In this document: piece by piece, positions 45,258 to 54,063 of the stretch
Layout: every line of letters starts with the position of its first letter
How positions within the stretch are numbered: position 1 is the stretch's first letter
Source of the DNA: Microbacterium protaetiae
Lineage (GTDB): Bacteria; Actinomycetota; Actinomycetes; Actinomycetales; Microbacteriaceae
Assembly: GCF_004135285.1 (NCBI RefSeq)
Contig: NZ_CP035494.1
Coordinates: 3,100,001-3,164,000 of the forward strand
Length of the DNA: 64,000 nucleotides
Direction: 5' to 3'
Notes under the pieces: generated by a model
The model's database searches: none
The model's input: only the letters and a program-made list of their open reading frames with translations
Told to the model about the DNA's origin: nothing
Position numbers and translations under genes: made by a program

Positions 45258-46111
45258 GAGCTCACTCCGTCCGGAACAGCCTGGTTCTGATAGGTCTTGG
45301 ACACTTCGACCCGCAGCCTGCTCCAGATCTCCTGGTGGATCTCGACGAACTGCGGGTTATCCCGAATAGCCAGAAGATCGCGGGGACGGGGGAGTGAGAT
45401 CTCGTATGATCCGATGATCGTGCTGGCCGGTCCCGCTCCCAGGATCACGACCTCGTCGGCCAGAGCGATCGCCTCATCAAGGTCGTGGGTGATGAAGATG
45501 ACGGCTTTGGATGACTCCTGCCAGATCGCGAGAAGCTCGTTTTCCATGATCTGGCGCGTTTGCACGTCCAACGCCGAGAACGGCTCGTCCATGAGCAGGA
45601 TGTCGGGGTTGCCGATCCACGCCTGCGCGATCGCCGTCCGCTTGCGCATGCCGCCGGAGAGCTGATGCGGGTAGTGGTCGGCGAAATCCTTCAGCCCCAC
45701 CTTGGCCAGCCACCCCTGCGACTGTGCGCGGGCTTCGCGTTTGCCGACGCCGGCCATCGTCAGTCCGAGCCCGACATTGTCGATGACGCTCTTCCATGGC
45801 AGCAGTGCGTCTTGCTGGAACATGTAGGCGGCGCGTCGGTTGACGCCGGTGACCGGGCTTCCGAAGCTCTTCGCCGTTCCTGAGGTGGGTGAGAGCAACC
45901 CCGCCGCCATGTTGAGGATCGTCGACTTGCCCGATCCGGTGGGGCCGACCACGGCGACGAACTTTCCCGGCCTCACCCTCAGCGTGACATCACGGACAGC
46001 GCAGTAGCTGCCGCCGCCCGGGGTCGTGAACTCGGCGGTGACGCCGTCGAGTTCGACGGCGAACTCATCGCCGGGCGCGTGGGCAGGGGTGGGTGATCCC
46101 GTCGAAGCCAT
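45254..46111 (-). CDS. ABC transporter ATP-binding protein (SsuB/TauB-like)
   Basis: 285 aa. Walker A GPTGSGKST at 56-64, signature LSGGMRKR near 153, Walker B ILLMDEPFSALD near 173, H-loop IFITHDLDEAI near 208. Q-loop YMFQQDALLPWKS near 95 is that of nitrate/sulfonate/taurine importers. First gene of the leftward operon; AGAAGG precedes the ATG. 223 bases separate it from the divergent SDR gene. Confidence 0.92.
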   Translation of the reverse strand: MASTGSPTPAHAPGDEFAVELDGVTAEFTTPGGGSYCAVRDVTLRVRPGKFVAVVGPTGSGKSTILNMAAGLLSPTSGTAKSFGSPVTGVNRRAAYMFQQDALLPWKSVIDNVGLGLTMAGVGKREARAQSQGWLAKVGLKDFADHYPHQLSGGMRKRTAIAQAWIGNPDILLMDEPFSALDVQTRQIMENELLAIWQESSKAVIFITHDLDEAIALADEVVILGAGPASTIIGSYEISLPRPRDLLAIRDNPQFVEIHQEIWSRLRVEVSKTYQNQAVPDGVSS

Positions 46112-46334
46112 CAGTACCTTCTCACCACATCGTGGGTTGGAACTTGGAATGTCGGTTTACCGTAGCACCCGGCGGGGCGTCACTCAAGGTGGAGGAGAAC
46201 CGTGGCGAGGGGCTACGGGTGAGGCGCGGACCGCTCATCACACTCGGCGGGGATATGACCTGATCGTTGACGGCAGGGTGTGACCCTCCGTACGATCCGG
46301 ACGAGACGAACCGGGACGAAGGCGCAGGTGAGGG
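46112..46334. promoter_or_regulatory. shared divergent promoter region of the two CoA-ester operons
   Basis: 223 bases between the leftward importer-lyase operon and the rightward SDR-hydrolase operon. It contains a minus-strand TACGGT (46161-46166) as possible -10 for the importer and GGTGAGGG as ribosome site of the SDR. I see no long perfect palindrome. Confidence 0.4.
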
Positions 46335-47093
46335 ATGTCGATGACAGATCAAGATCTCGACGGCAAACGTGCCGTCGTCACCGGAGGGGCCAGCGGCATC
46401 GGCCTGGCCTGCGCGCGCGAACTGGCCGGGCGGGGCGCCCACGTGGTGATCGCAGATCGCGACGCCGACGCGGCGCGGGACGTGGCATCCACCATCGACG
46501 GTGAAGCGTGGGAGGTCGACCTCTCTGACACCCGCGCGCTGGACGATCTGTCGCTGGACGCCGACATCCTGGTGAACAACGCCGGCATTCAGCGAGTGGC
46601 CCCCATCACCGAGTTCGACCCCGAGGCGTTCCGGCTCATCCAGCGGCTCATGGTGGAAGCTCCCTTTCTGCTGATCCGCGCCGCGCTGCCGGGCATGTAC
46701 GAGCGCGGCTGGGGGCGCGTCGTGAACATCTCCAGCGCGCACGGGCTGCGCGCCAGCGCGTTCAAAGTGGCGTACGTGACCGCCAAGCATGCGCTCGAGG
46801 GGCTGTCGAAGGTCACCGCGCTGGAGGGCGCCGAGCACGGTGTCACGAGCAACTGCATAAATCCCGCCTATGTCCGCACGCCGCTGGTGCAGAAGCAGAT
46901 CGTCGACCAGGCCGCGGTGCACGGCATTCCCGAATCCGAGGTGGTGGAGAAGATCATGCTCACCGAGACGGCCGTCAAGCGCCTGGTCGAGCCCGAAGAG
47001 GTGGCATCGCTCGCAGGCTGGCTCGTCGGCCCGCACTCGGGGATGACCACGGGCGCGTCGTACACCATCGACGGCGGCTGGACCGCACGATGA
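46335..47093 (+). CDS. short-chain dehydrogenase, D-3-hydroxybutyrate dehydrogenase type
   Basis: 252 aa (ATG 46341 is also possible). Rossmann TGGASGIG at 16-23, NNAG near 81-84, catalytic Ser134, Tyr147 and Lys151 (YVTAK). The segments NISSAHGLRASAFKVAYVTAKHALEG and CINPAYVRTPLVQKQI, ending in YTIDGGWTAR, are characteristic of bacterial D-3-hydroxybutyrate dehydrogenase, which oxidises 3-hydroxybutyrate to acetoacetate with NAD. This feeds acetoacetate to the CoA-transferase downstream. Overlaps the hydrolase gene by four bases. Confidence 0.85.
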   Translation: MSMTDQDLDGKRAVVTGGASGIGLACARELAGRGAHVVIADRDADAARDVASTIDGEAWEVDLSDTRALDDLSLDADILVNNAGIQRVAPITEFDPEAFRLIQRLMVEAPFLLIRAALPGMYERGWGRVVNISSAHGLRASAFKVAYVTAKHALEGLSKVTALEGAEHGVTSNCINPAYVRTPLVQKQIVDQAAVHGIPESEVVEKIMLTETAVKRLVEPEEVASLAGWLVGPHSGMTTGASYTIDGGWTAR

Positions 47094-48001
47094 GCCGCGC
47101 ACATCATGAGCTCGACGTGCCCGTCGACGGCGGGATGCTGCATGTCGGCGTCTCGGAGGCAGACACGCCCGATGCTCCGACAGCCCTCCTCATCCACGGC
47201 GTCACCTCTTCGCATCTCGCGTGGCCGTTCGTCGCTGACCGACTGCCGCACCTGCGGCTCGTGGCCCCCGACCTGCGCGGGCGCGGTCGCAGCAACACAC
47301 TGGCCGGCCCGGCCGGCATGGTGGCGCACGCCGCCGACATGGTCGCGGTCCTGGATGCGCTGGATATCGACCGCGTGGTCGTCGTCGGACACTCGATGGG
47401 CGCGTTCGTCTCGGTCGTGCTGGCCGACCGGTACCCCGACCGTGTGGCCTCGCTCGTGCTTGTGGACGGGGGACTCCCGCTGGACGTGCCGCCGGGACTC
47501 GACCCCGACACGGCGATCCGTCTTGTGCTCGGGCCCACCGCCGAGCGCCTCGGAATGAGGTTCGCCTCGACCGATGAATACCTCGACTTCTGGCGCGCCC
47601 ATCCGGCGTTCCGCACCGCCTGGACGAGCCAGCTCGAGGCGTACCTGGCCTACGATCTTGTCGACGATGGCCAGGGGGCACTGCGCCCCGCGACCGCGTA
47701 CGCCACCGTGGTCGACGACACTGTCGACATGAACACGGGGACGGCGGTTCCCGACGCGCTCGCGCGGATGCGGCATCCCGCCCGTCTGTTCACCGTGCCG
47801 CGCGGCCTGCAAGACGAGCCGCCCGGGCTGTATGCACCGGCGTACCTCGATCGGCTTCTCGCCGACAACCCGGCTCTGGCGCATCGTCGTATCGAGGGCT
47901 TCAATCACTACACGATAGTGATGTCGCCCGACGGGGCGCAGGCCATCGCGCCCGAGATCGCCGCGGCCGTCAGCGCCGCGCCGCCGCGATCCGGGTCGTG
48001 A
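47090..48001 (+). CDS. alpha/beta-hydrolase
   Basis: 303 aa. Canonical fold: LLIHGVTSSHLAWP near 33-46 (oxyanion hole), DLRGRGRS near 61, nucleophile elbow GHSMGAF with Ser102, and a catalytic His in EGFNHYTIVM near 272. No signal peptide, so cytosolic. Coupled to the dehydrogenase (ATGA), so it probably releases an acid for that pathway: an ester, lactone or short 3-hydroxybutyrate oligomer are candidates. The 3' end runs 32 bases into the convergent iclR gene. Confidence 0.85.
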   Translation: MSRAHHELDVPVDGGMLHVGVSEADTPDAPTALLIHGVTSSHLAWPFVADRLPHLRLVAPDLRGRGRSNTLAGPAGMVAHAADMVAVLDALDIDRVVVVGHSMGAFVSVVLADRYPDRVASLVLVDGGLPLDVPPGLDPDTAIRLVLGPTAERLGMRFASTDEYLDFWRAHPAFRTAWTSQLEAYLAYDLVDDGQGALRPATAYATVVDDTVDMNTGTAVPDALARMRHPARLFTVPRGLQDEPPGLYAPAYLDRLLADNPALAHRRIEGFNHYTIVMSPDGAQAIAPEIAAAVSAAPPRSGS

Positions 48002-48755
48002 GCTGGTGGGCGTGCGCGAGCAGCGTGCGCCCCAGCTCGGGCAGGCGGTCGGGTCCGAACCTGAACTCTACGCCGTTCAGGCTCAGCGCCCATTGCGGAT
48101 GCCCGTCACGAGTGAACACCGCTGCGCCGATGCCATAGCTGCCCTCGACGATCAGGCCGGGATTGAGTGAGTAGCCGCGCTCGGTCGTCTCACGCAGACG
48201 CGTGCGCAGGCGGGCTTCATCATGCGCCGGTCCGAAGCGCTGCGCGAGATCGGGATGTCTCTCGAAGTAGGCGTCCACATCGTGGGGCTCTTGGAACGCG
48301 AGGATCGCCAGGCCGGCGGAGGCGACGCCCAGGGGAAAGCGCGATCCTTCGTGCAGCACGAACGAGCGGATGGGAAAGCTGCCTTCCTCGTTGACCAGGC
48401 ACACGGTCTCATCTCCCCGCCGGACCGAGAGGAAGGCGCTCTCTTCGGTGCGCACCGACAGCGAACGCACGATGTCGCGCGCGATCTCGGTGATGTCATA
48501 GCGGGCAGCGGCCACATTGCCCATCAGGAACAGCTCGGGCCCCGGCATCCACGCACCGCTGTGTTCGTCTTGGTCGACCAGGCCTTCGTGCCGCAGAGCG
48601 GCCAGCAGGCGGTGTGTGGTCGGACGCGTGAGATCAGACTGGCGCGCAAGCGCGGCGGTGCCTACGCCCGCGTCGCCGGCGGCAGTGACCAGCCGCAACA
48701 GTGCGGCCGCGCGGGAGACCGCCTGGGCGCCGGGTACGACCGCGTGTGTGTCCAT
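47970..48755 (-). CDS. IclR-family transcriptional regulator
   Basis: 261 aa from ATG 48755. N-terminal winged helix (about 12-72: SRAAALLRLVTAAGDAGVGTAALARQSDLTRPTTHRLLAALRHEG region), then the effector-binding GAF-like domain (about 85-255) with YDITEIARDIVRSL, CLVNEEGSFPIR and GYSLNPGLIVEGSYGIGAAV. IclR proteins bind an organic acid and control the linked catabolic operon. It sits between the SDR operon and scoAB, and its start is flanked by an 8-bp inverted repeat. The longer frame to 49247 is antisense to scoA. Confidence 0.9.
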   Translation of the reverse strand: MDTHAVVPGAQAVSRAAALLRLVTAAGDAGVGTAALARQSDLTRPTTHRLLAALRHEGLVDQDEHSGAWMPGPELFLMGNVAAARYDITEIARDIVRSLSVRTEESAFLSVRRGDETVCLVNEEGSFPIRSFVLHEGSRFPLGVASAGLAILAFQEPHDVDAYFERHPDLAQRFGPAHDEARLRTRLRETTERGYSLNPGLIVEGSYGIGAAVFTRDGHPQWALSLNGVEFRFGPDRLPELGRTLLAHAHQLTTRIAAARR

Positions 48756-48788
48756 GATATGGACGTTAGACGCACGGTGATCCATATC
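48756..48788. promoter_or_regulatory. candidate IclR operator: perfect 8-bp inverted repeat
   Basis: GATATGGA (48756-48763) and TCCATATC (48781-48788), 17-base spacer. The left arm lies between the iclR -10 (TAACGT, minus 48768-48763) and its start codon, so binding would block iclR transcription, and scoA begins 80 bases to the right. Confidence 0.55.
48763..48768 (-). promoter_or_regulatory. -10 element TAACGT of iclR, leaderless type
   Basis: Minus-strand TAACGT ends 7 bases before ATG 48755. Confidence 0.45.
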
Positions 48789-48867
48789 GCAAGACCCGGT
48801 AGTGCGCTGGATGCCGCACAGCGAGACGATGGAGGTGCGCGGCACGCGCATCACGACGAGGAGGTCC

Positions 48868-49650
48868 GTGTTGATCGACAAGCAGGTGGCAAGCGCGGCA
48901 CACGCCGTCGCAGACATCCCCGACGGCGCGTCGATCGCCGTCGGCGGGTTCGGCCTCAGCGGCAACCCGATGGCGCTGATCGAAGCGCTGCTGGCACAGG
49001 GGACGACCGATCTGTCGGTGATCTCGAACAACTGCGGCGTTGATGACTGGGGGCTCGGACTTCTGCTGAACGAGCGCCGCATCCGCAAGATGACCTCGTC
49101 ATACGTCGGCGAGAACAAGGAGTTCGAGCGCCAGTTTCTCGAGGGGGACCTCGAGCTCGAACTGACCCCGCAGGGCACGCTCGCCGAAAAACTGCGCGCC
49201 GGGGGAGCGGGCATCGCCGCCTTCTTCACCCCGACCGGGGTGGGCACCCAGGTTGCCGAGGGTGGGCTGCCGCGCCGCTACGACGGCCACGGCGGCATCG
49301 CCGTGGCATCTCCTGTCAAAGAGACCCGCACCTTCACGATCGGCGGTCGCGAACGCGAATACGTGCTCGAGGAGGGCATCGTGGCCGACTACGCACTGGT
49401 ACACGCGCGGCGAGGCGACCGACACGGCAACCTCGTGTTCAACAAGGCCGCCCGCAACTTCAATCCGCTCGCCGCGATGAGCGGTCGCGTGTGCGTCGCC
49501 CAGGTTGAAGAGCTCGTCGAACCGGGCGAGATCGACCCCGATGCTGTGCACCTGCCAGGCATCTACGTGCACCGCATCGTGGAAGTGGGCACCGGGATCG
49601 AGAAGCGCATCGAGCGCCGCACCGTGGCGGCGCCCGCGGAAGGAGCATGA
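48868..49650 (+). CDS. scoA: 3-oxoacid CoA-transferase subunit A
   Basis: 260 aa from GTG 48868 (GAGGAG 5-10 bases upstream; TTG 48871 is also possible). First subunit of succinyl-CoA:3-ketoacid CoA-transferase: [15 protein letters not shown] near 20, [14 protein letters not shown] near 54, [17 protein letters not shown] near 100 and the [10 protein letters not shown] motif. With subunit B it moves CoA from succinyl-CoA to acetoacetate. One base separates its stop from the scoB start codon. Confidence 0.93.
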   Translation: MLIDKQVASAAHAVADIPDGASIAVGGFGLSGNPMALIEALLAQGTTDLSVISNNCGVDDWGLGLLLNERRIRKMTSSYVGENKEFERQFLEGDLELELTPQGTLAEKLRAGGAGIAAFFTPTGVGTQVAEGGLPRRYDGHGGIAVASPVKETRTFTIGGREREYVLEEGIVADYALVHARRGDRHGNLVFNKAARNFNPLAAMSGRVCVAQVEELVEPGEIDPDAVHLPGIYVHRIVEVGTGIEKRIERRTVAAPAEGA

Positions 49651-49651
49651 G

Positions 49652-50317
49652 ATGGGCCTGACACGACAGCAGATGGCCGCGCGCGCGGCGCGTGAACTGC
49701 CCGACGGCGCGTACGTGAACCTGGGCATCGGACTGCCCACACTCGTGCCCAACTATGTGCCCGAGGGTGTCACTCTCGTGCTGCAGTCCGAGAACGGCAT
49801 TCTCGGGGTGGGACCGTACCCGACCGAGGAGAACGTCGACCCCGACCTGATCAACGCGGGCAAAGAGACCGTGACGCTCTTGCCCGGTGCGTCGTTCTTC
49901 GACTCGGCCACCAGCTTCGGAATGATCCGCGGCGGCAAGATCGACGCCGCCATTCTCGGGGCGATGCAGGTCTCGAAAGGCGGCGACCTGGCCAACTGGA
50001 TGATCCCCGGCAAGATGGTCAAGGGCCCCGGCGGTGCAATGGATCTCGTCCACGGTGCCGGGCGGCTGATCATCCTCATGGAGCATGTCGCCAAAGACGG
50101 TTCGCCGAAGATCGTCGACGAATGCTCGCTGCCGCTGACCGGCCGGGGCGTCGTCGACCGGATCATCACCGACCTGGCCGTCATCGACGTGACCGAGCAG
50201 GGACTGGAGCTCGTTGAGCTCGCCCCGGGGGTGACCGTGGACGAGGTGGTGGCGGCCACCGAGCCTCCCCTGAAAATCTCGGCAGCACTCTCAGAAGCAG
50301 GCGAGGAGAAACCATGA
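49652..50317 (+). CDS. scoB: 3-oxoacid CoA-transferase subunit B
   Basis: 221 aa from ATG 49652 (AAGGAG upstream). Contains the catalytic glutamate Glu47 in [11 protein letters not shown], which forms the glutamyl-CoA intermediate. [18 protein letters not shown] and [15 protein letters not shown] are standard. Normal length. Overlaps the thiolase gene as ATGA. Confidence 0.95.
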   Translation: MGLTRQQMAARAARELPDGAYVNLGIGLPTLVPNYVPEGVTLVLQSENGILGVGPYPTEENVDPDLINAGKETVTLLPGASFFDSATSFGMIRGGKIDAAILGAMQVSKGGDLANWMIPGKMVKGPGGAMDLVHGAGRLIILMEHVAKDGSPKIVDECSLPLTGRGVVDRIITDLAVIDVTEQGLELVELAPGVTVDEVVAATEPPLKISAALSEAGEEKP

Positions 50318-51498
50318 ACACCGATGATGTCGTGATCGTCGCGGCAGCACGCACACCCCAGGGGCGGCTGAAGGGCCAGCTGGCACCGCTGACGGCCGTG
50401 CAGCTGGGCAGTGCCGCGATCGCCGGCGCGCTCGAGAAGGGCGCAATACCCGCCGACGCCGTCGACGCGGTACTCGTCGGGCAGGTGCTGCCCGCGGGAG
50501 CCGGCCAGAATCCGGCCCGGCAGGCGGCGGTGGGCGCCGGTATTCCGTGGACCGTGCACGCGGGCTCGGTGAACAAGGTCTGCCTTTCGGGGCTGACCGC
50601 GATCATCGACGGGGCGCGGATGCTGCGGCTGGGCGACGCGACGGTCGTGGTGGCGGCGGGCATGGAATCGATGACCCGCTCCCCGCACCTTCTGATGGGC
50701 TCACGCGACGGCTGGTCGTACGGCACGGTGGAAGTGCTCGACCACATGGCGTACGACGGTCTGACCGACGCTTACGACCACGAGAGCATGGGGGCTTCGA
50801 CCGACCGGTTGAACGCGACGTTCGCGGTGACCCGCGAGGACCAGGATGCCGTGGCCGCCCGCTCACATCAGCGCGCTGCGGCTGCGTGGGATGCAGGAGT
50901 GTTCGACGCTGAGATCGTGCCGGTTTCCATTCCACAGCGCCGGGGCGAGCCGATCCTCGCCGACCGCGACGAGGGGATTCGTCCTGAGACCACCATCGCG
51001 TCGCTGGCCACGCTGCGACCGGCCTTTGTCGAGGGTGGGTCCATCACGGCAGGCAATTCGTCGCAGATCTCCGACGGGGCATCCGCCGTCGTCCTCACCA
51101 CCCGCTCTCATGCCGATGCGCAGGGATGGGACGTGCTGGCGGTGGTCGGGGCGAACGGGCAGGTCGCCGGCCCCGACAACTCGCTGCACGAGCAGCCGGC
51201 GCGCGCCATCGCGAAGGCCCTCGACAAGCAGGGCATCACGGTCGCCGATCTCGACGTCGTCGAGATCAACGAGGCGTTCGGGGCGGTCGTGGCCCGCTCG
51301 CAACGCGAGCTGGGGCTCAGTGACGACATCGTGAACATCCACGGCGGCGGCATCGCGATCGGTCACCCGATCGGCGCCAGCGGAAACCGCCTGGTCGTGC
51401 ACATGGTGCACGAGCTGATCCGGCGAGGCAGCGGCACGGCGGCGGTGGCTCTGTGCGGAGGCGGGGGACAGGGCGACGCGCTCATCCTCACGCGGTGA
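50314..51498 (+). CDS. acetyl-CoA C-acetyltransferase (thiolase)
   Basis: 394 aa. Biosynthetic/degradative thiolase: acyl-enzyme Cys90 in NKVCLSGL, His351 in [10 protein letters not shown], general-base Cys381 in [10 protein letters not shown]. Splits acetoacetyl-CoA into two acetyl-CoA, the last step after scoAB. GAGGAGAAACC before the ATG. Ends the operon; 6 bases to the convergent small gene. Confidence 0.95.
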   Translation: MNTDDVVIVAAARTPQGRLKGQLAPLTAVQLGSAAIAGALEKGAIPADAVDAVLVGQVLPAGAGQNPARQAAVGAGIPWTVHAGSVNKVCLSGLTAIIDGARMLRLGDATVVVAAGMESMTRSPHLLMGSRDGWSYGTVEVLDHMAYDGLTDAYDHESMGASTDRLNATFAVTREDQDAVAARSHQRAAAAWDAGVFDAEIVPVSIPQRRGEPILADRDEGIRPETTIASLATLRPAFVEGGSITAGNSSQISDGASAVVLTTRSHADAQGWDVLAVVGANGQVAGPDNSLHEQPARAIAKALDKQGITVADLDVVEINEAFGAVVARSQRELGLSDDIVNIHGGGIAIGHPIGASGNRLVVHMVHELIRRGSGTAAVALCGGGGQGDALILTR

Positions 51499-51504
51499 CG
51501 CGTC

Positions 51505-51759
51505 TCAGCGCTCGAGTCGTTGCTTCAGATACTTCTTCTCATGACCGGCCACGGGTGAGTCCTCGGGGGCGAGATGCCCGGTGCTCGCGCGGCGGATGTC
51601 CACCACGGCGCCGATCGCGAGAGCCGCGGTGATGCCCCAGCTCAGCCACGCGAGGGCGGCGCGCCAGGTGAAGGGCTCGCCGGTGCGAAGGGCCTTGAGC
51701 ATCGACAGACCGCTTGTGATGGCGCCGATCAGGCCCGTGCCGAAGAGGTACTTGCGCAT
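51505..51759 (-). CDS. small two-helix membrane protein
   Basis: 84 aa from ATG 51759. Two hydrophobic segments (KYLFGTGLIGAITSGLSML and LAWLSWGITAALAIGAVVDI) with a basic tail (GHEKKYLKQRLER). No known domain. Lies between the thiolase and otsA. Confidence 0.6.
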   Translation of the reverse strand: MRKYLFGTGLIGAITSGLSMLKALRTGEPFTWRAALAWLSWGITAALAIGAVVDIRRASTGHLAPEDSPVAGHEKKYLKQRLER

Positions 51760-51815
51760 TGTTCCACGGTAGCGCGCCGTCGGCCATCCTGCCGTGCGTG
51801 GCATCCCGCCCGCTG

Positions 51816-51821
51816 TAGCCT
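51816..51821 (+). promoter_or_regulatory. -10 element TAGCCT of the otsA-ilv run
   Basis: TAGCCT, 35 bases before the otsA ATG; the leader includes GGAGCAATGGAAGGCAGG with a possible 5-codon open frame (51838-51855) ending 1 base before otsA. Confidence 0.4.
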
Positions 51822-51856
51822 GAGACTCACCGGAGCAATGGAAGGCAGGCCCTGAC

Positions 51857-53263
51857 ATGACTCGAGCCGAACTGGTCGTCGTCGCCAACCGTCTCCCCGT
51901 CGATCGAGACGACGACGGCGGATGGCGTCCTTCGCCCGGAGGGCTGGTCGCGGCCCTCGAGCCGGTGATGCGCCGCGCCGATGGCGCGTGGGTGGGCTGG
52001 CCGGGGCGGGCCGACATGGAGGTCGAGCCGTTCGACTTCGACGGGGTCCGCCTGGTTCCGGTCACCCTCAGCGCGCAAGACGTCGCCGAGTATTACGAAG
52101 GCTTCTCCAACGACACCATCTGGCCGCTCTACCACGACGTCATCGCCGCGCCGCGCTACCGCCGAGAGTGGTGGAACTCGTATGTGCAGGTGAACAAGCG
52201 GTTTGCGGATGCCGCGGTGGCGGTCGCCGCCAAGAATGCGACAGTGTGGGTGCAGGACTACCAGCTGCAGCTGGTGCCGCAACTTATCCGCGAGCGACGA
52301 CCCGATCTCACGATCGGCTATTTCCATCACATTCCGTTTCCGGCATACGGGCTGTTCTCACAACTCCCGTGGCGGCGCCAGGTTCTCGAAGGGCTTCTCG
52401 GAGCCGACGTCATCGGGTTTCAGCGCACGGCCGACGCCGGCAACTTCGCCCGTGCCGTGCGGCGCCAGCTGCGCTATGAGACCCGGGCCAGCGGCATCCG
52501 TGTTCCACGTGCGGAAGGATCCAGCCGGGTCGCTCTGGCCAAGGCGTTCCCCATCTCGATCGATGCGGCCTCGTATGTCGAGTTGGCGCAGCGCGAAGAC
52601 ATCAAGGCCCGCGCCCGCGAGATCCGTGAAGAGCTCGGCAACCCGGAGAAGATCCTTCTGGGCGTGGACCGGCTCGATTACACCAAGGGCATTCGGCACC
52701 GCATGAAGGCGTTCGGTGAACTGCTCAGCGAAGATCGTCTCGACGTCGAGCGGGCAACGCTCGTGCAGGTGGCCAGTCCGAGCCGAGAGCGCGTGGCGGC
52801 ATATGTGCAGCTGCGTGACGAGATCGAGCTGATGGTGGGCCGGGTCAACGGCACGTACGACACGATGGAGCACACGGCCATCCGCTACCTGCACCAGGCG
52901 TTTCCCCGTGAAGAGATGGTGGCGCTGTACCTGGCCGCCGATGTGATGCTGGTCACGGCCCTGCGCGACGGGATGAACCTCGTCGCGAAGGAGTACGTGG
53001 CCTGTCGCACCGACAACCGTGGCGTGCTGCTGTTGAGCGAATTCACCGGCGCGGCCGACGAGCTCGGCACGGCGATCCGGGTGAATCCGCACGACATCGA
53101 AGGCCTCAAAGACGCGATCATGCGCGCCGTCGACATGCCCTCGGCCGAGCAGAGCCGGCGCATGCGCGCCATGCGCAAAAAGGTGCAGGAGCACGACGTG
53201 CAGGCGTGGTCCAGAGACTTCCTCGATGCGCTGGCACACGCCGGAAAGGCCGCGGCATCGTGA
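51857..53263 (+). CDS. otsA: trehalose-6-phosphate synthase
   Basis: 468 aa, GT20 family. Joins UDP- (or GDP-) glucose and glucose-6-phosphate. Motifs: NRLPVDRDDDGGWRPSPGGLV at 12-32 region, WVQDYQLQLVPQ near 131, HIPFPAYGLF near 157, GVDRLDYTKGI near 268 (nucleotide site) and DGMNLVAKEYVA near 372. Normal length. Its stop overlaps otsB as GTGA. Confidence 0.96.
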   Translation: MTRAELVVVANRLPVDRDDDGGWRPSPGGLVAALEPVMRRADGAWVGWPGRADMEVEPFDFDGVRLVPVTLSAQDVAEYYEGFSNDTIWPLYHDVIAAPRYRREWWNSYVQVNKRFADAAVAVAAKNATVWVQDYQLQLVPQLIRERRPDLTIGYFHHIPFPAYGLFSQLPWRRQVLEGLLGADVIGFQRTADAGNFARAVRRQLRYETRASGIRVPRAEGSSRVALAKAFPISIDAASYVELAQREDIKARAREIREELGNPEKILLGVDRLDYTKGIRHRMKAFGELLSEDRLDVERATLVQVASPSRERVAAYVQLRDEIELMVGRVNGTYDTMEHTAIRYLHQAFPREEMVALYLAADVMLVTALRDGMNLVAKEYVACRTDNRGVLLLSEFTGAADELGTAIRVNPHDIEGLKDAIMRAVDMPSAEQSRRMRAMRKKVQEHDVQAWSRDFLDALAHAGKAAAS

Positions 53264-54063
53264 CGGCGAACACCGAGCACGCCCTCACGCGGCTGGCCGC
53301 GGCACGACGGCTGCTGCTCGCTCTCGATTTCGACGGGACCCTGTCTCCCCTCGAAGACGAGCCGATGGACGCACGGATGCTGCCGGCCGCACGGTATGCC
53401 CTCGACACCTTGAGCGCCCTGCCCTGCACGTGGGTGGCGCTGGTGTCGGGGCGCAGCCTGGCCGACCTGCGCGTGATCGCCGAGCACCGCGACGACTCGC
53501 CGATTCTGCTGGCCGGCTCACACGGGGCGGAGTACTGGACGCCCGACGGCGGCGCCGCTGAGCCCGACGAGGATCCGGCCGACATCGTGCTGCGTGATCA
53601 TCTGCGCGCCGAGGCCGAGCAGGCCGTGCGAGCGCTCCCCGGGGTCTGGATCGAACCGAAGACCTTCGGCTTCGGCGTGCACACCCGCAAGGCGGCGCAG
53701 ACCGACGGCCAGATGGCCAACGATGCCGTCGACGCTCTCGTGCGCATCGGTGCGCCGCACTGGCGTCGGCGCACCGGCCACAACATCGTCGAGTATGCAT
53801 TCCGCGATGAGGGCAAAGACAGCGCCGTCGCACATCTGCGCGAGCTCACGCACGCCGACGCGGTGCTGTTCGCCGGCGATGATGTGACCGACGAAGATGC
53901 GCTGCGCAGCCTGGCCGACGATGACCTCGGCGTGCACATCGGTGCCGACTCGTCGACGGCGGCGACGGTCGTGGTCGACGACATTCCGCAGTTCGCCGCA
54001 CTGCTCAGCGAGCTGGCGGCCCGGCGGGGTGAGCGGGGCGGAATAGACTGCGAGCATGTCTGA
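53260..54063 (+). CDS. otsB: trehalose-6-phosphate phosphatase
   Basis: 267 aa from GTG 53260. HAD phosphatase: nucleophile Asp23 and Asp25 in [18 protein letters not shown] near 69 with GSHGAEYW, and the C-terminal [13 protein letters not shown] near 207. Converts trehalose-6-phosphate to trehalose, a stress solute and precursor for other sugars. Start overlaps otsA; stop overlaps the ilvD start by 8 bases. Confidence 0.95.
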   Translation: MTANTEHALTRLAAARRLLLALDFDGTLSPLEDEPMDARMLPAARYALDTLSALPCTWVALVSGRSLADLRVIAEHRDDSPILLAGSHGAEYWTPDGGAAEPDEDPADIVLRDHLRAEAEQAVRALPGVWIEPKTFGFGVHTRKAAQTDGQMANDAVDALVRIGAPHWRRRTGHNIVEYAFRDEGKDSAVAHLRELTHADAVLFAGDDVTDEDALRSLADDDLGVHIGADSSTAATVVVDDIPQFAALLSELAARRGERGGIDCEHV

